Part shown: piece by piece, positions 8,535 to 16,218 of the stretch
Layout of the letters: every line of letters begins with the position of its first letter
Numbering within the stretch: the stretch's first letter is position 1
From: DATBLY01 sp963705545
GTDB taxonomy: Bacteria > Actinomycetota > UBA4738 > HRBIN12
Length of the DNA stretch: 64,000 nt
Assembly: GCA_963705545.1 (NCBI GenBank)
Contig: CAVPJX010000001.1
Span: 186,001 to 250,000 of the forward strand
Direction: 5' to 3'
The notes under the pieces: model-generated
The model's input: only the letters and a program-made list of their open reading frames with translations
Databases searched by the model: none
What the model was told of the DNA's origin: nothing
Translations under genes and position numbers: made by a program

Positions 8535-9644
8535 GTGGACGAACGGGAGCGACACATGCGGCGGGCCCTGGAGCTCGCCGAGCGTGGATGGGGACGGTCG
8601 TCCCCGAACCCGATGGTCGGCGCCGTGGTCGTCGCCCCTGATGGGCGGGTGCTCGCGGAGGGCTGGCACGATGGGCCGGGCTCGAGTCACGCCGAGGCGA
8701 TGGCCCTCGGGTCCGCCGGCGACGGGGCGCGCGACGCCACCGTCTTCACGACCCTCGAGCCGTGCAACCGGTTCGGTCGCACCCCGCCGTGTACCGCGGC
8801 GTTGATCGGGGCGGGGGTCCGCCGGGTCGTCGTCGGATCACGTGACCCGAACCTCGGCCCCGACGCGCCGGGCCTCTCGGAGCTCGTCGCCGCGGGCATC
8901 GACGTGGCCGACGGGGTGTGCGCCGACGACGAGGCCTGGCTGAACCGCGCGTTCCGCCGGCAGGTCGTCTCGGGTAGACCCTGGGTGTTGCTCAAGATGG
9001 CGGGCTCGCTCGACGGCAAGTCCGCGGCCCGGGACGGATCGTCGCGCTGGATCACGGGGGAGGCCGCCCGTGCCGACGTCCAACGTCTTCGCGCGTGGGC
9101 CGACGCCGTCGTCGTGGGGGCGGGGACCGTCCGTTCGGATGATCCGCGACTCACGGTGCGGGATCCCGCCTTCTCGCGCGCGAACCCGCCCACGCGCGTC
9201 GTGCTGGACTCGACGGGGCGTGTCTCGGCCGACCGGGCCGTGTTCTCGGATGATGCGCCGACGCTCGTCGCGACCACCGACCGGGCCTCTCGCGAGACAC
9301 GCGAGGCCTGGCGGGCTCGCGGCGCCGACGTCGTGGTCCTCGACCGCGACGCGTCGGGAGGCGTCTCGCTGGCGGCGCTGCTGGACGAGCTCGGCAAGCG
9401 CGAGGCGCAGGGGCTGCTGCTCGAGGGCGGACCTACGCTCGCGTGGAGCGCGCTCCGGGAGGATCTCGTCGACGAGGTGGTCTTCTACCTGGCGCCGAAG
9501 CTCGTGGGCGGCGGCACCGCGCCGACGCTCGTCGACGGCGAGGGGTTCGCCCCGATCGGAGACGCCTGCTCCCTGCAGATCCGCTCGGTCGAGCGGCTCG
9601 ATGGCGACCTCAGGGTGGAGGCCCGTGTTCACCGGGATCGTTGA
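8535..9644 (+). CDS. ribD: Bifunctional pyrimidine deaminase/reductase RibD
   Basis: Second and third steps of riboflavin synthesis: deaminates the diamino-pyrimidine then reduces the ribosyl side chain with NADPH. The 369-residue protein has an N-terminal zinc deaminase with HAEAMAL and the PCxxxGRTPPC metal motif (EPCNRFGRTPPC, where EPCSHxGRTPPC is usual). The C-terminal reductase shows KMAGSLDGKSA, SRWITGE and VGAGTVRSDDPRLTVR. GTG at 8535 is chosen since DERERHMRRALELA matches the family N-terminus; ATG at 8556 is an alternative. It overlaps ribE by 20 nt and is controlled by the FMN riboswitch. Confidence 0.97.
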   Translation: MDERERHMRRALELAERGWGRSSPNPMVGAVVVAPDGRVLAEGWHDGPGSSHAEAMALGSAGDGARDATVFTTLEPCNRFGRTPPCTAALIGAGVRRVVVGSRDPNLGPDAPGLSELVAAGIDVADGVCADDEAWLNRAFRRQVVSGRPWVLLKMAGSLDGKSAARDGSSRWITGEAARADVQRLRAWADAVVVGAGTVRSDDPRLTVRDPAFSRANPPTRVVLDSTGRVSADRAVFSDDAPTLVATTDRASRETREAWRARGADVVVLDRDASGGVSLAALLDELGKREAQGLLLEGGPTLAWSALREDLVDEVVFYLAPKLVGGGTAPTLVDGEGFAPIGDACSLQIRSVERLDGDLRVEARVHRDR

Positions 9645-10212
9645 AGAGCGGGGGACGGTGCGCGAGTCCGCGACGCATCGGCTCGTCGTGGCGTGTCGCA
9701 CCGTGCTCGAGGGGTCGTCGATCGGCGCCTCCGTAGCGGTGAACGGTGTGTGCCTGACGGTGGTGGGCGACGACGACGGCGCGCTCGCGTTCGACCTGTC
9801 GGACGAGACCCTCGCGCGCTCGAGCCTCGGACGCCTGGAGCCCGGCGATCCCGTGAACCTGGAGCGCCCCGTCACCCTGGCCACGCGCCTAGGCGGGCAC
9901 CTCGTGCAGGGCCACGTCGACGGGGTGGGGGAGGTCACGGGCCTGGAGCGGGATCCGGCGGGTGGGGCGATCCTGACCGTCCGGCTGCCCGCTGCGCTGC
10001 AGCGCTACGTCGTCGAGAAGGGGTCGATCGCGCTCGACGGGGTCAGCCTCACCGTGGCGGTCGTGCATCCGGACGCCATATCCGTCGCGCTGATCCCCCA
10101 CACCCTCGAGGTCACCACGCTCGGGGTCGCAGCGCCTGGCGACACGGTCAACCTGGAGATCGACCTGATCGCGAAGTACGTGGAGCGACTGATGGAGGGA
10201 CGGACGACATGA
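9625..10212 (+). CDS. ribE: Riboflavin synthase, alpha chain
   Basis: Dismutates two molecules of 6,7-dimethyl-8-ribityllumazine to riboflavin and the pyrimidinedione. The 195-residue protein begins with the diagnostic MFTGIVEERG and has two tandem lumazine-binding barrels. The second starts near residue 93 (GHLVQGHVDGVG); VNGVCLTV and LDGVSLTV are the paired repeats. The GTG at 9625 lies inside ribD (20-nt overlap), and the TGA overlaps the ribBA ATG, so translation is coupled along the operon. Confidence 0.97.
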   Translation: MFTGIVEERGTVRESATHRLVVACRTVLEGSSIGASVAVNGVCLTVVGDDDGALAFDLSDETLARSSLGRLEPGDPVNLERPVTLATRLGGHLVQGHVDGVGEVTGLERDPAGGAILTVRLPAALQRYVVEKGSIALDGVSLTVAVVHPDAISVALIPHTLEVTTLGVAAPGDTVNLEIDLIAKYVERLMEGRTT

Positions 10213-11546
10213 GCGAACCTGAGACGACGATGCCGGAGGGGTCGGCGTTCGCGACGATCCCCGAGGCCGTGGAGGAGATCCGGGCCGGCCGGATGGTGAT
10301 CGTCGTCGACGACGCCGATCGGGAGAACGAGGGCGACCTGATCATGGCCGCCGAGATGGTGACCCCCGAGTCGATCGCGTTCATCGTCCGCCACTCGAGC
10401 GGCGTGATCTGCGTGCCGGTGATCGGGGAACGCCTCGACGAGCTCCAGATCCCGCTGATGGTCGCGGCGAACACGGACCACCAACGGACGGCCTTCACGG
10501 TCTCGGTCGACGCGAGGAGAGGCGTCACCACGGGCATCTCGGCGGCGGACCGGGCCGCGACGATCCGGACGATGATCGACCCGGCCACCGAGCCCGAGGA
10601 CCTCTCCCGGCCCGGCCACATCTTCCCGCTCCGCTACCGCGAAGGCGGCGTGCTCAAGCGGGCCGGGCATACGGAGGCCTCCGTCGACCTGGCCCGGCTC
10701 GCGGGCCTGTACCCGGCCGGGGTGCTCTGCGAGACCGTGAACGAGGACGGCACGATGGCCCGGCTCCCGGATCTGGCGCGGTTCGCGGAACGGCACGGGT
10801 TGAAGATCATCTCGATCGCCGACCTGATCGCCTATCGCCGCGAGCACGAGCTGCTCGTTCGGCGGGTGGCCGAGGCGACGATCCCCACCCCGCACGGTGA
10901 GTTCCGCTCGTTCGCGTACGAGAGCGTCGTCGACGGTCGGACCCACGTCGCGCTCGTCCTCGGTGAGCTCGGCGACGGCGAGAAGGTCCTCACGCGTGTC
11001 CACTCCGAATGCCTGACGGGCGACGTCTTCTCCTCGCTGCGGTGCGACTGCGGCGCCCAACTGGATCGTGCCCTCCGCGCGATCGGCGAGGAGGGCCGGG
11101 GCGTGGTGCTGTACATCCGCGGCCACGAGGGGCGTGCGATCGGCCTCACCCACAAGCTCCGGGCCTACGAGCTGCAGGACCGGGGGCGGGACACGGTGCA
11201 GGCCAACGTCGAGCTCGGGTTCCCCGCGGATCCTCGCGAGTACGGGGTGGGGGCCCAGATCCTCGTCGATCTCGGCGTGCGGACGATGCGCCTGCTCACG
11301 AACAACCCCGCGAAGCGAGCCGGACTGGAAGGGTACGGGCTCTCGATCATCGAGCGGCTCCCCCTTCAGGTCGAGGCCACGCCGGAGAACATCGGCTACC
11401 TGCGGACGAAGCGGGAGAAGATGGGGCATCTCCTCGACGGCCTCGCGGAGGGGGAGCTCGGCCCGACCGACGACACCGACGCCGGGTTCCCGAGGAGCGT
11501 GGACACCGGCGGGCACGCGAGCGGATCGGCGGGCGAACGGGGATGA
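10209..11546 (+). CDS. ribBA: Bifunctional DHBP synthase / GTP cyclohydrolase II
   Basis: Supplies both riboflavin precursors: 3,4-dihydroxy-2-butanone 4-phosphate from ribulose 5-phosphate, and the pyrimidine from GTP. The 445-residue protein has the N-terminal RibB domain (DDADRENEGDLIMAAE acidic metal loop, HTEASVDLARLAG) to about residue 215. RibA follows, with the zinc-binding cysteines in HSECLTGDVFSSLRCDCG and the RGHEGRAIGL catalytic segment. A 35-residue hydrophilic tail follows the last conserved region. It overlaps both ribE and ribH by 4 nt. Confidence 0.97.
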   Translation: MSEPETTMPEGSAFATIPEAVEEIRAGRMVIVVDDADRENEGDLIMAAEMVTPESIAFIVRHSSGVICVPVIGERLDELQIPLMVAANTDHQRTAFTVSVDARRGVTTGISAADRAATIRTMIDPATEPEDLSRPGHIFPLRYREGGVLKRAGHTEASVDLARLAGLYPAGVLCETVNEDGTMARLPDLARFAERHGLKIISIADLIAYRREHELLVRRVAEATIPTPHGEFRSFAYESVVDGRTHVALVLGELGDGEKVLTRVHSECLTGDVFSSLRCDCGAQLDRALRAIGEEGRGVVLYIRGHEGRAIGLTHKLRAYELQDRGRDTVQANVELGFPADPREYGVGAQILVDLGVRTMRLLTNNPAKRAGLEGYGLSIIERLPLQVEATPENIGYLRTKREKMGHLLDGLAEGELGPTDDTDAGFPRSVDTGGHASGSAGERG

Positions 11547-12019
11547 CGGTGGTCCGCGGCGCTCCCGAGGGGGCGGGGAGGCGCATCGTGATCGTGGCGT
11601 CCCGGTTCAACGAGCGGATCACGACGAAGCTCGTCGCGGGCGCGGTGGATGGCCTGGAGGCGTCCGGGGTGGCACCCGACGGGATCGACGTGGTGTGGGT
11701 CCCCGGGGCCTTCGAGATCCCTTCGGTCGCGGGCCGGCTCGCGAACGCCGGGCGGCACGACGGCGTCATCTGCCTGGGCGCGGTGATCCGAGGGGAGACC
11801 GCGCACTTCGAGCTCGTCGCGAACGAGGCGGCGCGGGGGGTCGCGGAGGTCGCCCGTACCAGTGGGGTCCCGACGATCTTCGAGGTGCTCGCCGCGGATT
11901 CGGTGGCGCTGGCCGAGGCGCGTGCGGGCGGGGAGCACGGGAACCGGGGATGGGACGCGGCCCGGGCCGTCCTCGAGATGATCTCCGTGCTCGCGGCCCT
12001 CGGAGAGGAGGGATCGTGA
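11543..12019 (+). CDS. ribH: 6,7-dimethyl-8-ribityllumazine synthase
   Basis: Condenses the ribityl pyrimidine with dihydroxybutanone phosphate; usually forms a 60-mer or decamer. The 158-residue protein shows VASRFNERI, VPGAFEIP and the catalytic-His segment GAVIRGETAHFELVANE. The usual second-half FGVLTT motif reads FEVLAAD, a modest departure. The ATG overlaps the ribBA stop (ATGA) and its TGA overlaps the next GTG. It is the last biosynthetic gene of the riboswitch operon. Confidence 0.95.
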   Translation: MTVVRGAPEGAGRRIVIVASRFNERITTKLVAGAVDGLEASGVAPDGIDVVWVPGAFEIPSVAGRLANAGRHDGVICLGAVIRGETAHFELVANEAARGVAEVARTSGVPTIFEVLAADSVALAEARAGGEHGNRGWDAARAVLEMISVLAALGEEGS

Positions 12020-12366
12020 TCGTCGACAAGCCGTGGGGCAAGGTCGTGACCTACGCGCTGAACCAGCCCTCGTCCGTCCGGGTGATCACCGTGGAGTCTG
12101 GCCAGGAGACGAGCGTCCATTTCCACCGCATGCGCGACGAGATGTGGGTGGTCCTCGATCCCGGGCTCACGATCGAGATCGGCAATCGGGTGGTCGAGGC
12201 CGAGGCCGGCGAGGAGTTCATGGTGCCGGCCGAGGAGACCCACCGCATCCGAGCGACGGGCCCGTCGCGTGGGCGGGTCCTGGAGATCGCCTACGGCTAT
12301 ACGACCGAGGATGACACCCAGCGCCTCGAGGACGCGTACGGGCGCCCGCTGGAACCGGATTGGTGA
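12016..12366 (+). CDS. Small cupin protein, mannose-6-phosphate isomerase/GMP C-terminal domain type
   Basis: A single-domain cupin of 116 residues. It begins KPWGKVVTYALNQPSSV, like the stand-alone cupin half of type II mannose-1-phosphate guanylyltransferase/isomerase proteins. Metal-ligand candidates are the His residues in VHFHRMRDEMW and ETHRI. The GTG overlaps the ribH stop by 4 nt, so it is made with the riboflavin enzymes and should fall under the FMN riboswitch. Its substrate is unknown; a sugar-phosphate isomerase or a small-molecule binding role would both fit. The 3' side (12367 on) leads straight into the infC promoter. Confidence 0.8.
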   Translation: MIVDKPWGKVVTYALNQPSSVRVITVESGQETSVHFHRMRDEMWVVLDPGLTIEIGNRVVEAEAGEEFMVPAEETHRIRATGPSRGRVLEIAYGYTTEDDTQRLEDAYGRPLEPDW

Positions 12367-12401
12367 GGTGTGAGTGACCCGGGAACCGAGCCGGTGGCGC
12401 G

Positions 12402-12430
12402 TCGACAGGCCCGGGGTGCGCCCCTATACT
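12402..12430 (+). promoter_or_regulatory. Promoter of infC-rpmI-rplT (TCGACA-17-TATACT)
   Basis: TCGACA (12402-12407) and TATACT (12425-12430) are separated by 17 nt, close to the sigma-70-type consensus. Transcription would begin near 12437, giving a leader of about 75 nt before infC. One of the better promoters in the window. Confidence 0.7.
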
Positions 12431-12445
12431 ATGTCGCCAGCAGTG

Positions 12446-12492
12446 CAAGCACGTGTGGATCCCACGCACCGGCGCGCCCGGTGCTTGTTTTT
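12446..12492 (+). terminator. Attenuator-like terminator in the infC leader
   Basis: GCACCGG (12466-12472) pairs with CCGGTGC (12478-12484) around a 5-nt loop, followed by TTGTTTTTC, a rho-independent terminator shape in the middle of a leader. CAAGCAC (12446-12452) can instead pair with GTGCTTG (12481-12487), enclosing a GTGG/CCAC hairpin. The two pairings compete for the same bases, so a switch is possible. Autoregulatory leaders are known ahead of infC-rpmI-rplT operons; the ligand here (L20, IF3 or another) is not evident. Confidence 0.65.
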
Positions 12493-12510
12493 CGAAAGAG
12501 GTGATGCGGG

Positions 12511-13062
12511 GTCTCGACCGATCCCAGGATCAACGACCGGATCCGGTCTCCCCAGGTGCGCCTGGTCGGACCAGACGGGGACCAGATCGGCGTCGTGACG
12601 ACCCAAGACGCGCTCCGGCGCGCGCGTGAGCTGGACCTCGATCTGGTCGAGGTCGCCCCGCAAGCCGATCCGCCCGTGGCGCGGATCATGGACTACGGGA
12701 AGTTCAAGTACGAGCGCGACATCCGCCAGAAGGACGCGCGCAAGAAGCAGTCCCGGATCGGGCTCAAGGAGATCAAGTTCCGCCCCAAGATCGATCCGCA
12801 CGACTACAACACCAAGAAGGGACACGTCGAGCGGTTCCTCCGCCTGGGAGCCAAGGTGAAGGTCACGATCATGTTCCGCGGTCGCGAGATGGCCCATACG
12901 GACCTCGGGCGCAAGATCCTCGACCGATTGGTCACCGATCTGGGCGACCGGATCGTGGTGGAATCGATGCCGAAGCAGGAGGGGCGCAACATGATCATGG
13001 TGATCGCCCCGAACAAGCGCTACACGGAGGCTCCCGCCCCCGACGAAGCCGCCGAAGGATGA
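12511..13062 (+). CDS. infC: Translation initiation factor IF-3, apparent non-canonical GTC start
   Basis: IF-3 binds the 30S subunit and rejects wrong start codons and initiator tRNAs. Both domains are present: N-domain RINDRIRSPQVRLVGPDG, the linker with MDYGKFKYE, and C-domain IDPHDYNTKKGHVERFL and VTIMFRGREM. The only ordinary start in frame is GTG at 12556, which would delete the conserved RINDRIR strand. An in-frame stop lies at 12502-12504. GTC at 12511 gives VSTDPRINDRIR, lining up residue for residue with mycobacterial IF-3, and sits 5 nt after a strong Shine-Dalgarno (GAGGTGAT, 12498-12505). infC genes are known to use rare starts such as ATT for self-regulation. Length 183 aa from this codon. 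Confidence 0.93.
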   Translation, partial: VSTDPRINDRIRSPQVRLVGPDGDQIGVVTTQDALRRARELDLDLVEVAPQADPPVARIMDYGKFKYERDIRQKDARKKQSRIGLKEIKFRPKIDPHDYNTKKGHVERFLRLGAKVKVTIMFRGREMAHTDLGRKILDRLVTDLGDRIVVESMPKQEGRNMIMVIAPNKRYTEAPAPDEAAEG

Positions 13063-13067
13063 CGACG

Positions 13068-13259
13068 ATGCCGAAGATGAAGACCAACCGCTCGGCCGCG
13101 AAACGGTTCCGGATCACCCGCAACGGGAAGGTTCTGCACCGCAAGGCCACGGGCAACCACATGCTCACGAAGAAGTCCGGGAGCCGCCGCCGCCGCGTGG
13201 AAGGCATGTCGGAGGTCACGGCCGAGCGCACGAAGATCAAGCGGCTCCTGGGAGCGTGA
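13068..13259 (+). CDS. rpmI: Ribosomal protein bL35
   Basis: Large-subunit protein. 63 residues starting MPKMKTNRSAAKRFRIT, the universal L35 N-terminus, with the usual Arg/Lys-rich body. The ATG at 13068 is chosen over an in-frame ATG at 13059 because the family begins MPKMKT and GAAGGA lies at the right distance. It sits 5 nt after infC and 4 nt before rplT, the standard IF3-L35-L20 operon. Confidence 0.97.
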   Translation: MPKMKTNRSAAKRFRITRNGKVLHRKATGNHMLTKKSGSRRRRVEGMSEVTAERTKIKRLLGA

Positions 13260-13263
13260 GTCG

Positions 13264-13629
13264 ATGGCCCGGGTGAAGCGCTCCGTCCACGCGAAGAAGA
13301 AGCGCCGCGAGGTGCTCGAGGCCGCCAAGGGGTACCACGGCAGCCGCCACATCCGCTACCGCGTGGCGAAGGAACAGGTCATGCACTCGGGCGTGTACGC
13401 GTACCGCGACCGCCGCGACCGCAAGGCTCAGTTCCGGAGGCTGTGGATCGCCCGGATCAACGCGGCGGTCCGGCCCCACGGGATCTCGTACTCCCGCTTC
13501 GTCAACGGCCTCAAGCTGGCGGGCGTCGAGGTCGATCGCAAGATCCTCGCTGACCTGGCCGTGCACGACCCCGCGGCCTTCGGCTCGCTGGTCGACGTGG
13601 CGAAGGGCGCGCTGCCGGCGACCGACTGA
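13264..13629 (+). CDS. rplT: Ribosomal protein bL20
   Basis: Early-assembly large-subunit protein that binds 23S rRNA and, in some bacteria, represses its own operon by binding the leader mRNA. The 121-residue protein starts MARVKRSVHAKKKRREVLE and contains KGYHGSRHIRYRVAKEQV and LWIARINAAVR. It starts 4 nt after rpmI. Self-regulation through the attenuator-like leader at 12446-12492 is possible but not shown. Confidence 0.97.
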   Translation: MARVKRSVHAKKKRREVLEAAKGYHGSRHIRYRVAKEQVMHSGVYAYRDRRDRKAQFRRLWIARINAAVRPHGISYSRFVNGLKLAGVEVDRKILADLAVHDPAAFGSLVDVAKGALPATD

Positions 13630-13688
13630 GCCCGCCGCTCGCGCGGGTGGCGAAGACCCGCGCCCGGATCCGCTCGCCTGGAGGCGCC

Positions 13689-15119
13689 GTGCTGACCTCG
13701 GCCAAGAACCCGAAGGTGGCCGCCGCGATGCGGTTGAGGAAGCGGGCGTACCGGGAGGAGGATCGACGCTTCCTGGTGGAGGGCGCGCAAGGCGTCCGCG
13801 AGGCCCTCGAACCACCGGTCGCGCTCGAGGCTCTGCTCACCACGGACCCGGATGACCCGTTGGCCGTCCGGGCCCGGCAGCTCGGGGTCGAGGTCCACCA
13901 CGTGACCCCAGAGCTGATCGAACGGGTCACCTCGACCGTGACGCCGCAGCCGCTCGTGGGGATCGCCCCGCACCGGCACGTCGAGCTCTCCGCTCTCGAC
14001 GTCGGCGGCATGGTCGTCGTGCTTCACGAGGTCCGCGACCCTGGGAACGCCGGAACGATCCTGCGTTCCGCCGACGCGGCCGGTGCCTCCGGCGTGGTCT
14101 TCACCGCGTCCTCGGTCGACCCGTACAACCCGAAGACCGTCCGTGCCTCCGCCGGCTCGCTCTTCCACCTGCCCGTGGTGCGGGGGGTCGCCACGGACCT
14201 CGCCATCGCGGAGCTCCGTCGCCGCGGGGTCCGCATCCTGGCGCTCGACCCTGCGGGCACCGAGGACCTGTACCGCTGCGGTCTCGCCGGCCCGGTCGCG
14301 TTCGTCTTCGGGAACGAGGCGCATGGCCTGCCGGCCGAGGTGGCCGAGGCCGCCGACGCCACCGTCCGGGTTCCGCATCTGGGGCGTGCCGAATCCCTGA
14401 ACCTCGCGGCGGCGGCCACCGTGTGCCTGTTCGAATGGGCCCGACGCGGAGCCGACGACGGCGACGCCTCCCTCCAGGCCATGATCGGCGCCGCCGCCCA
14501 CGACCTGCGGTCTCCGTTGACCGCGCTCAAGGGGTTCGGCTACGCCCTCGAGCGACGCTGGGACGAACTGGATCCCGAGCAACGTGGCGCGATGCTCCGC
14601 GGCATCGTCGCCGACGCCGATCGCATGGACACCCTCGTCCGCCGACTGACGGACGCCGCGCGGATCGCGAGCGGGAACCTCGAGCTGTTCCCCGAGCGCG
14701 TCGAGCTCGCAGCGTTGGTCCTATCCGTAGCGCACGCGTTCGACCACGACCCGGAGCACCCGGGCGTGCGGTGGCTGGGGGAGGGTGGCACCGTCCTCCT
14801 CGATCCGGCCCGCCTCCGGACGAGCCTCCTCGCGTTCGTCGAGTCGGCCGCATGGTGGGGCCGGGAGGGGTCCGTGACGATCGCTGCGTCCTTGGCGGAC
14901 GACACCGTCGAGTTCGCGGTGCGCCGTGCGGCGACCGAGCTCGCGCCGTCCGCCGTCGGCGACCTGTTCGACGTCCGGTCCGCGAGCTCGGGGGCCGGCG
15001 CCTTCGGCCTCTCGGTCGCGAAGGGCGTGGCCGAGAGCCAGGGGGGTCGCGTCTGGGCGACGGTCGAGGACGGGGGGCTCGTCCTCCATCTGGAGTTGCC
15101 GGTCGGAGCCGAGCGGTGA
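13689..15119 (+). CDS. SpoU/TrmH-family rRNA methyltransferase fused to a histidine-kinase-like domain
   Basis: One uninterrupted frame encodes two proteins that are normally separate. Residues 1 to about 258 are a TrmH-type 2'-O-methyltransferase: substrate-binding LTSAKNPKVAAAMRLRK...FLVEG, then knot motifs EVRDPGNAGTILRSADA, FVFGNEAHGLP and LGRAESLNLAAAA. After a 12-residue linker, residues about 265-476 resemble a sensor kinase: an H-box AAHDLRSPLTALKGF (His271) and a G2-like GAGAFGLSVAKGVAESQGG. The N-box Asn is replaced (FVESAAWWG) and no DxGxG G1 box is seen, so ATP binding may be lost. GTG at 13689 follows GGAGG; GTG at 13647 is the longer alternative. An internal ATG (Met265) could give a separate kinase-like product. 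Confidence 0.9.
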   Translation: MLTSAKNPKVAAAMRLRKRAYREEDRRFLVEGAQGVREALEPPVALEALLTTDPDDPLAVRARQLGVEVHHVTPELIERVTSTVTPQPLVGIAPHRHVELSALDVGGMVVVLHEVRDPGNAGTILRSADAAGASGVVFTASSVDPYNPKTVRASAGSLFHLPVVRGVATDLAIAELRRRGVRILALDPAGTEDLYRCGLAGPVAFVFGNEAHGLPAEVAEAADATVRVPHLGRAESLNLAAAATVCLFEWARRGADDGDASLQAMIGAAAHDLRSPLTALKGFGYALERRWDELDPEQRGAMLRGIVADADRMDTLVRRLTDAARIASGNLELFPERVELAALVLSVAHAFDHDPEHPGVRWLGEGGTVLLDPARLRTSLLAFVESAAWWGREGSVTIAASLADDTVEFAVRRAATELAPSAVGDLFDVRSASSGAGAFGLSVAKGVAESQGGRVWATVEDGGLVLHLELPVGAER

Positions 15120-15143
15120 GCCGGCCGCTCGAGGAGGCGTTGT

Positions 15144-15149
15144 TAGACT
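15144..15149 (+). promoter_or_regulatory. Putative -10 box TAGACT for pheST
   Basis: TAGACT ends 10 nt before the pheS ATG and no Shine-Dalgarno intervenes, consistent with a leaderless or near-leaderless mRNA. Inferred from position. Confidence 0.45.
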
Positions 15150-15159
15150 CGGCCTCCTG

Positions 15160-16218
15160 ATGGAGCCCCAGGAGATGCTGCGCACGCTGGAGGCGGAGCG
15201 AGCGCGCGGGCTCGCTGCCTTCGATGCTGCCCGGACACCCGATGAGCTGGATCAGGCGCAGACCGCCGTCCTCGGGCGTCGATCGCCGTTCAGCGAGGTC
15301 CAACGCTCGCTCGGGAGCCTCGATCACGAGGGCCGCCGCGACGTCGGGGCGATGGCGAACGAGGTTCGGTCGGCGCTGCAGGAGCGGCTCGCCGCCCGGC
15401 GCGCCGAGCTGCGGGCCGAGGCCGAGGGGCAGCTGTTGGAGGCCGATCGGGTCGATCTCAGCCTCCCCGGCCGGCGTCCACGTCCGGGCTCGCTGCATCC
15501 GTTGACCCTGATCGAGGCGGAGATCGCCGAGATCTTCACGCGGATGGGGTACCGGGTCGTCGAGGGGCCCGAGGTCGAGGACGAGTGGCACAGCTTCGAC
15601 GCGCTGAACATCCCGCCCGATCACCCGGCCCGGACCTCGATGGACACCACCTACGTCGACGTCCCCGGCCACCCGGAGCTCCTCCTGCGACCCCACACGT
15701 CGCCGATGCAGATCCGCACGATGGAGACGCAGTCACCGCCGGTCTACGTGGTCGTCCCGGGTCGCGTGTTCCGTAACGAGGAGATCACCGCGAAGAACAT
15801 GCCCGTGTTCCATCAGGTGGAGGGCCTGGCCGTCGACGAGGGGATCTCGTTCGCCGACCTGAAGGGCACGCTCGAGACCTTCTACCGGGAACTCCTCGGC
15901 GCGGATCGACGCATCCGCATGACACCTTCGTTCTTCCCGTTCGTGGAGCCGGGAGCCCAGGTGGATGTCTCGTGCTTCGTCTGCGGGGGCGACGGGTGCC
16001 GGACATGCGCGTTCAGCGGCTGGATCGAGGCGATGGGTACCGGGATGGTCCATCCCCAGGTCCTGGCGAACTGCGGGTACGACCCGGAGCGATACACGGG
16101 GTTCGCGTTCGGGGGCGGGTACGACCGTTTGGCGATGATCCGGTACCAGATCCCCGACATCCGGATGCTATGGGACAGCGACGTACGCTTCCTCGAGCAG
16201 TTCGAAGGGGTCGCCTGA
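15160..16218 (+). CDS. pheS: Phenylalanyl-tRNA synthetase alpha subunit
   Basis: Catalytic subunit of the alpha2-beta2 enzyme. The 352-residue protein has an N-terminal coiled coil (about 1-95), then the class II core with HPLTLIEAEIAEIF, FDALNIPPDHPAR, motif 2 GRVFRNEEITAKNMPVFHQVEGL and motif 3 FAFGGGYDRLAMIRY. A CxxCxxxGCxxC insert (FVCGGDGCRTCAFSGW) is typical of this subtype. The ATG is fixed by the N-terminal helix; the TGA overlaps the pheT ATG (TGATG). Confidence 0.98.
   Translation: MEPQEMLRTLEAERARGLAAFDAARTPDELDQAQTAVLGRRSPFSEVQRSLGSLDHEGRRDVGAMANEVRSALQERLAARRAELRAEAEGQLLEADRVDLSLPGRRPRPGSLHPLTLIEAEIAEIFTRMGYRVVEGPEVEDEWHSFDALNIPPDHPARTSMDTTYVDVPGHPELLLRPHTSPMQIRTMETQSPPVYVVVPGRVFRNEEITAKNMPVFHQVEGLAVDEGISFADLKGTLETFYRELLGADRRIRMTPSFFPFVEPGAQVDVSCFVCGGDGCRTCAFSGWIEAMGTGMVHPQVLANCGYDPERYTGFAFGGGYDRLAMIRYQIPDIRMLWDSDVRFLEQFEGVA

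Noticed and set aside
12374..12598. Open frame across the infC leader (including ATG 12504)
   Set aside because: It overlaps the Shine-Dalgarno, leads into a non-infC frame with no homology and ends inside infC; judged non-coding, although a tiny regulatory leader peptide cannot be excluded.
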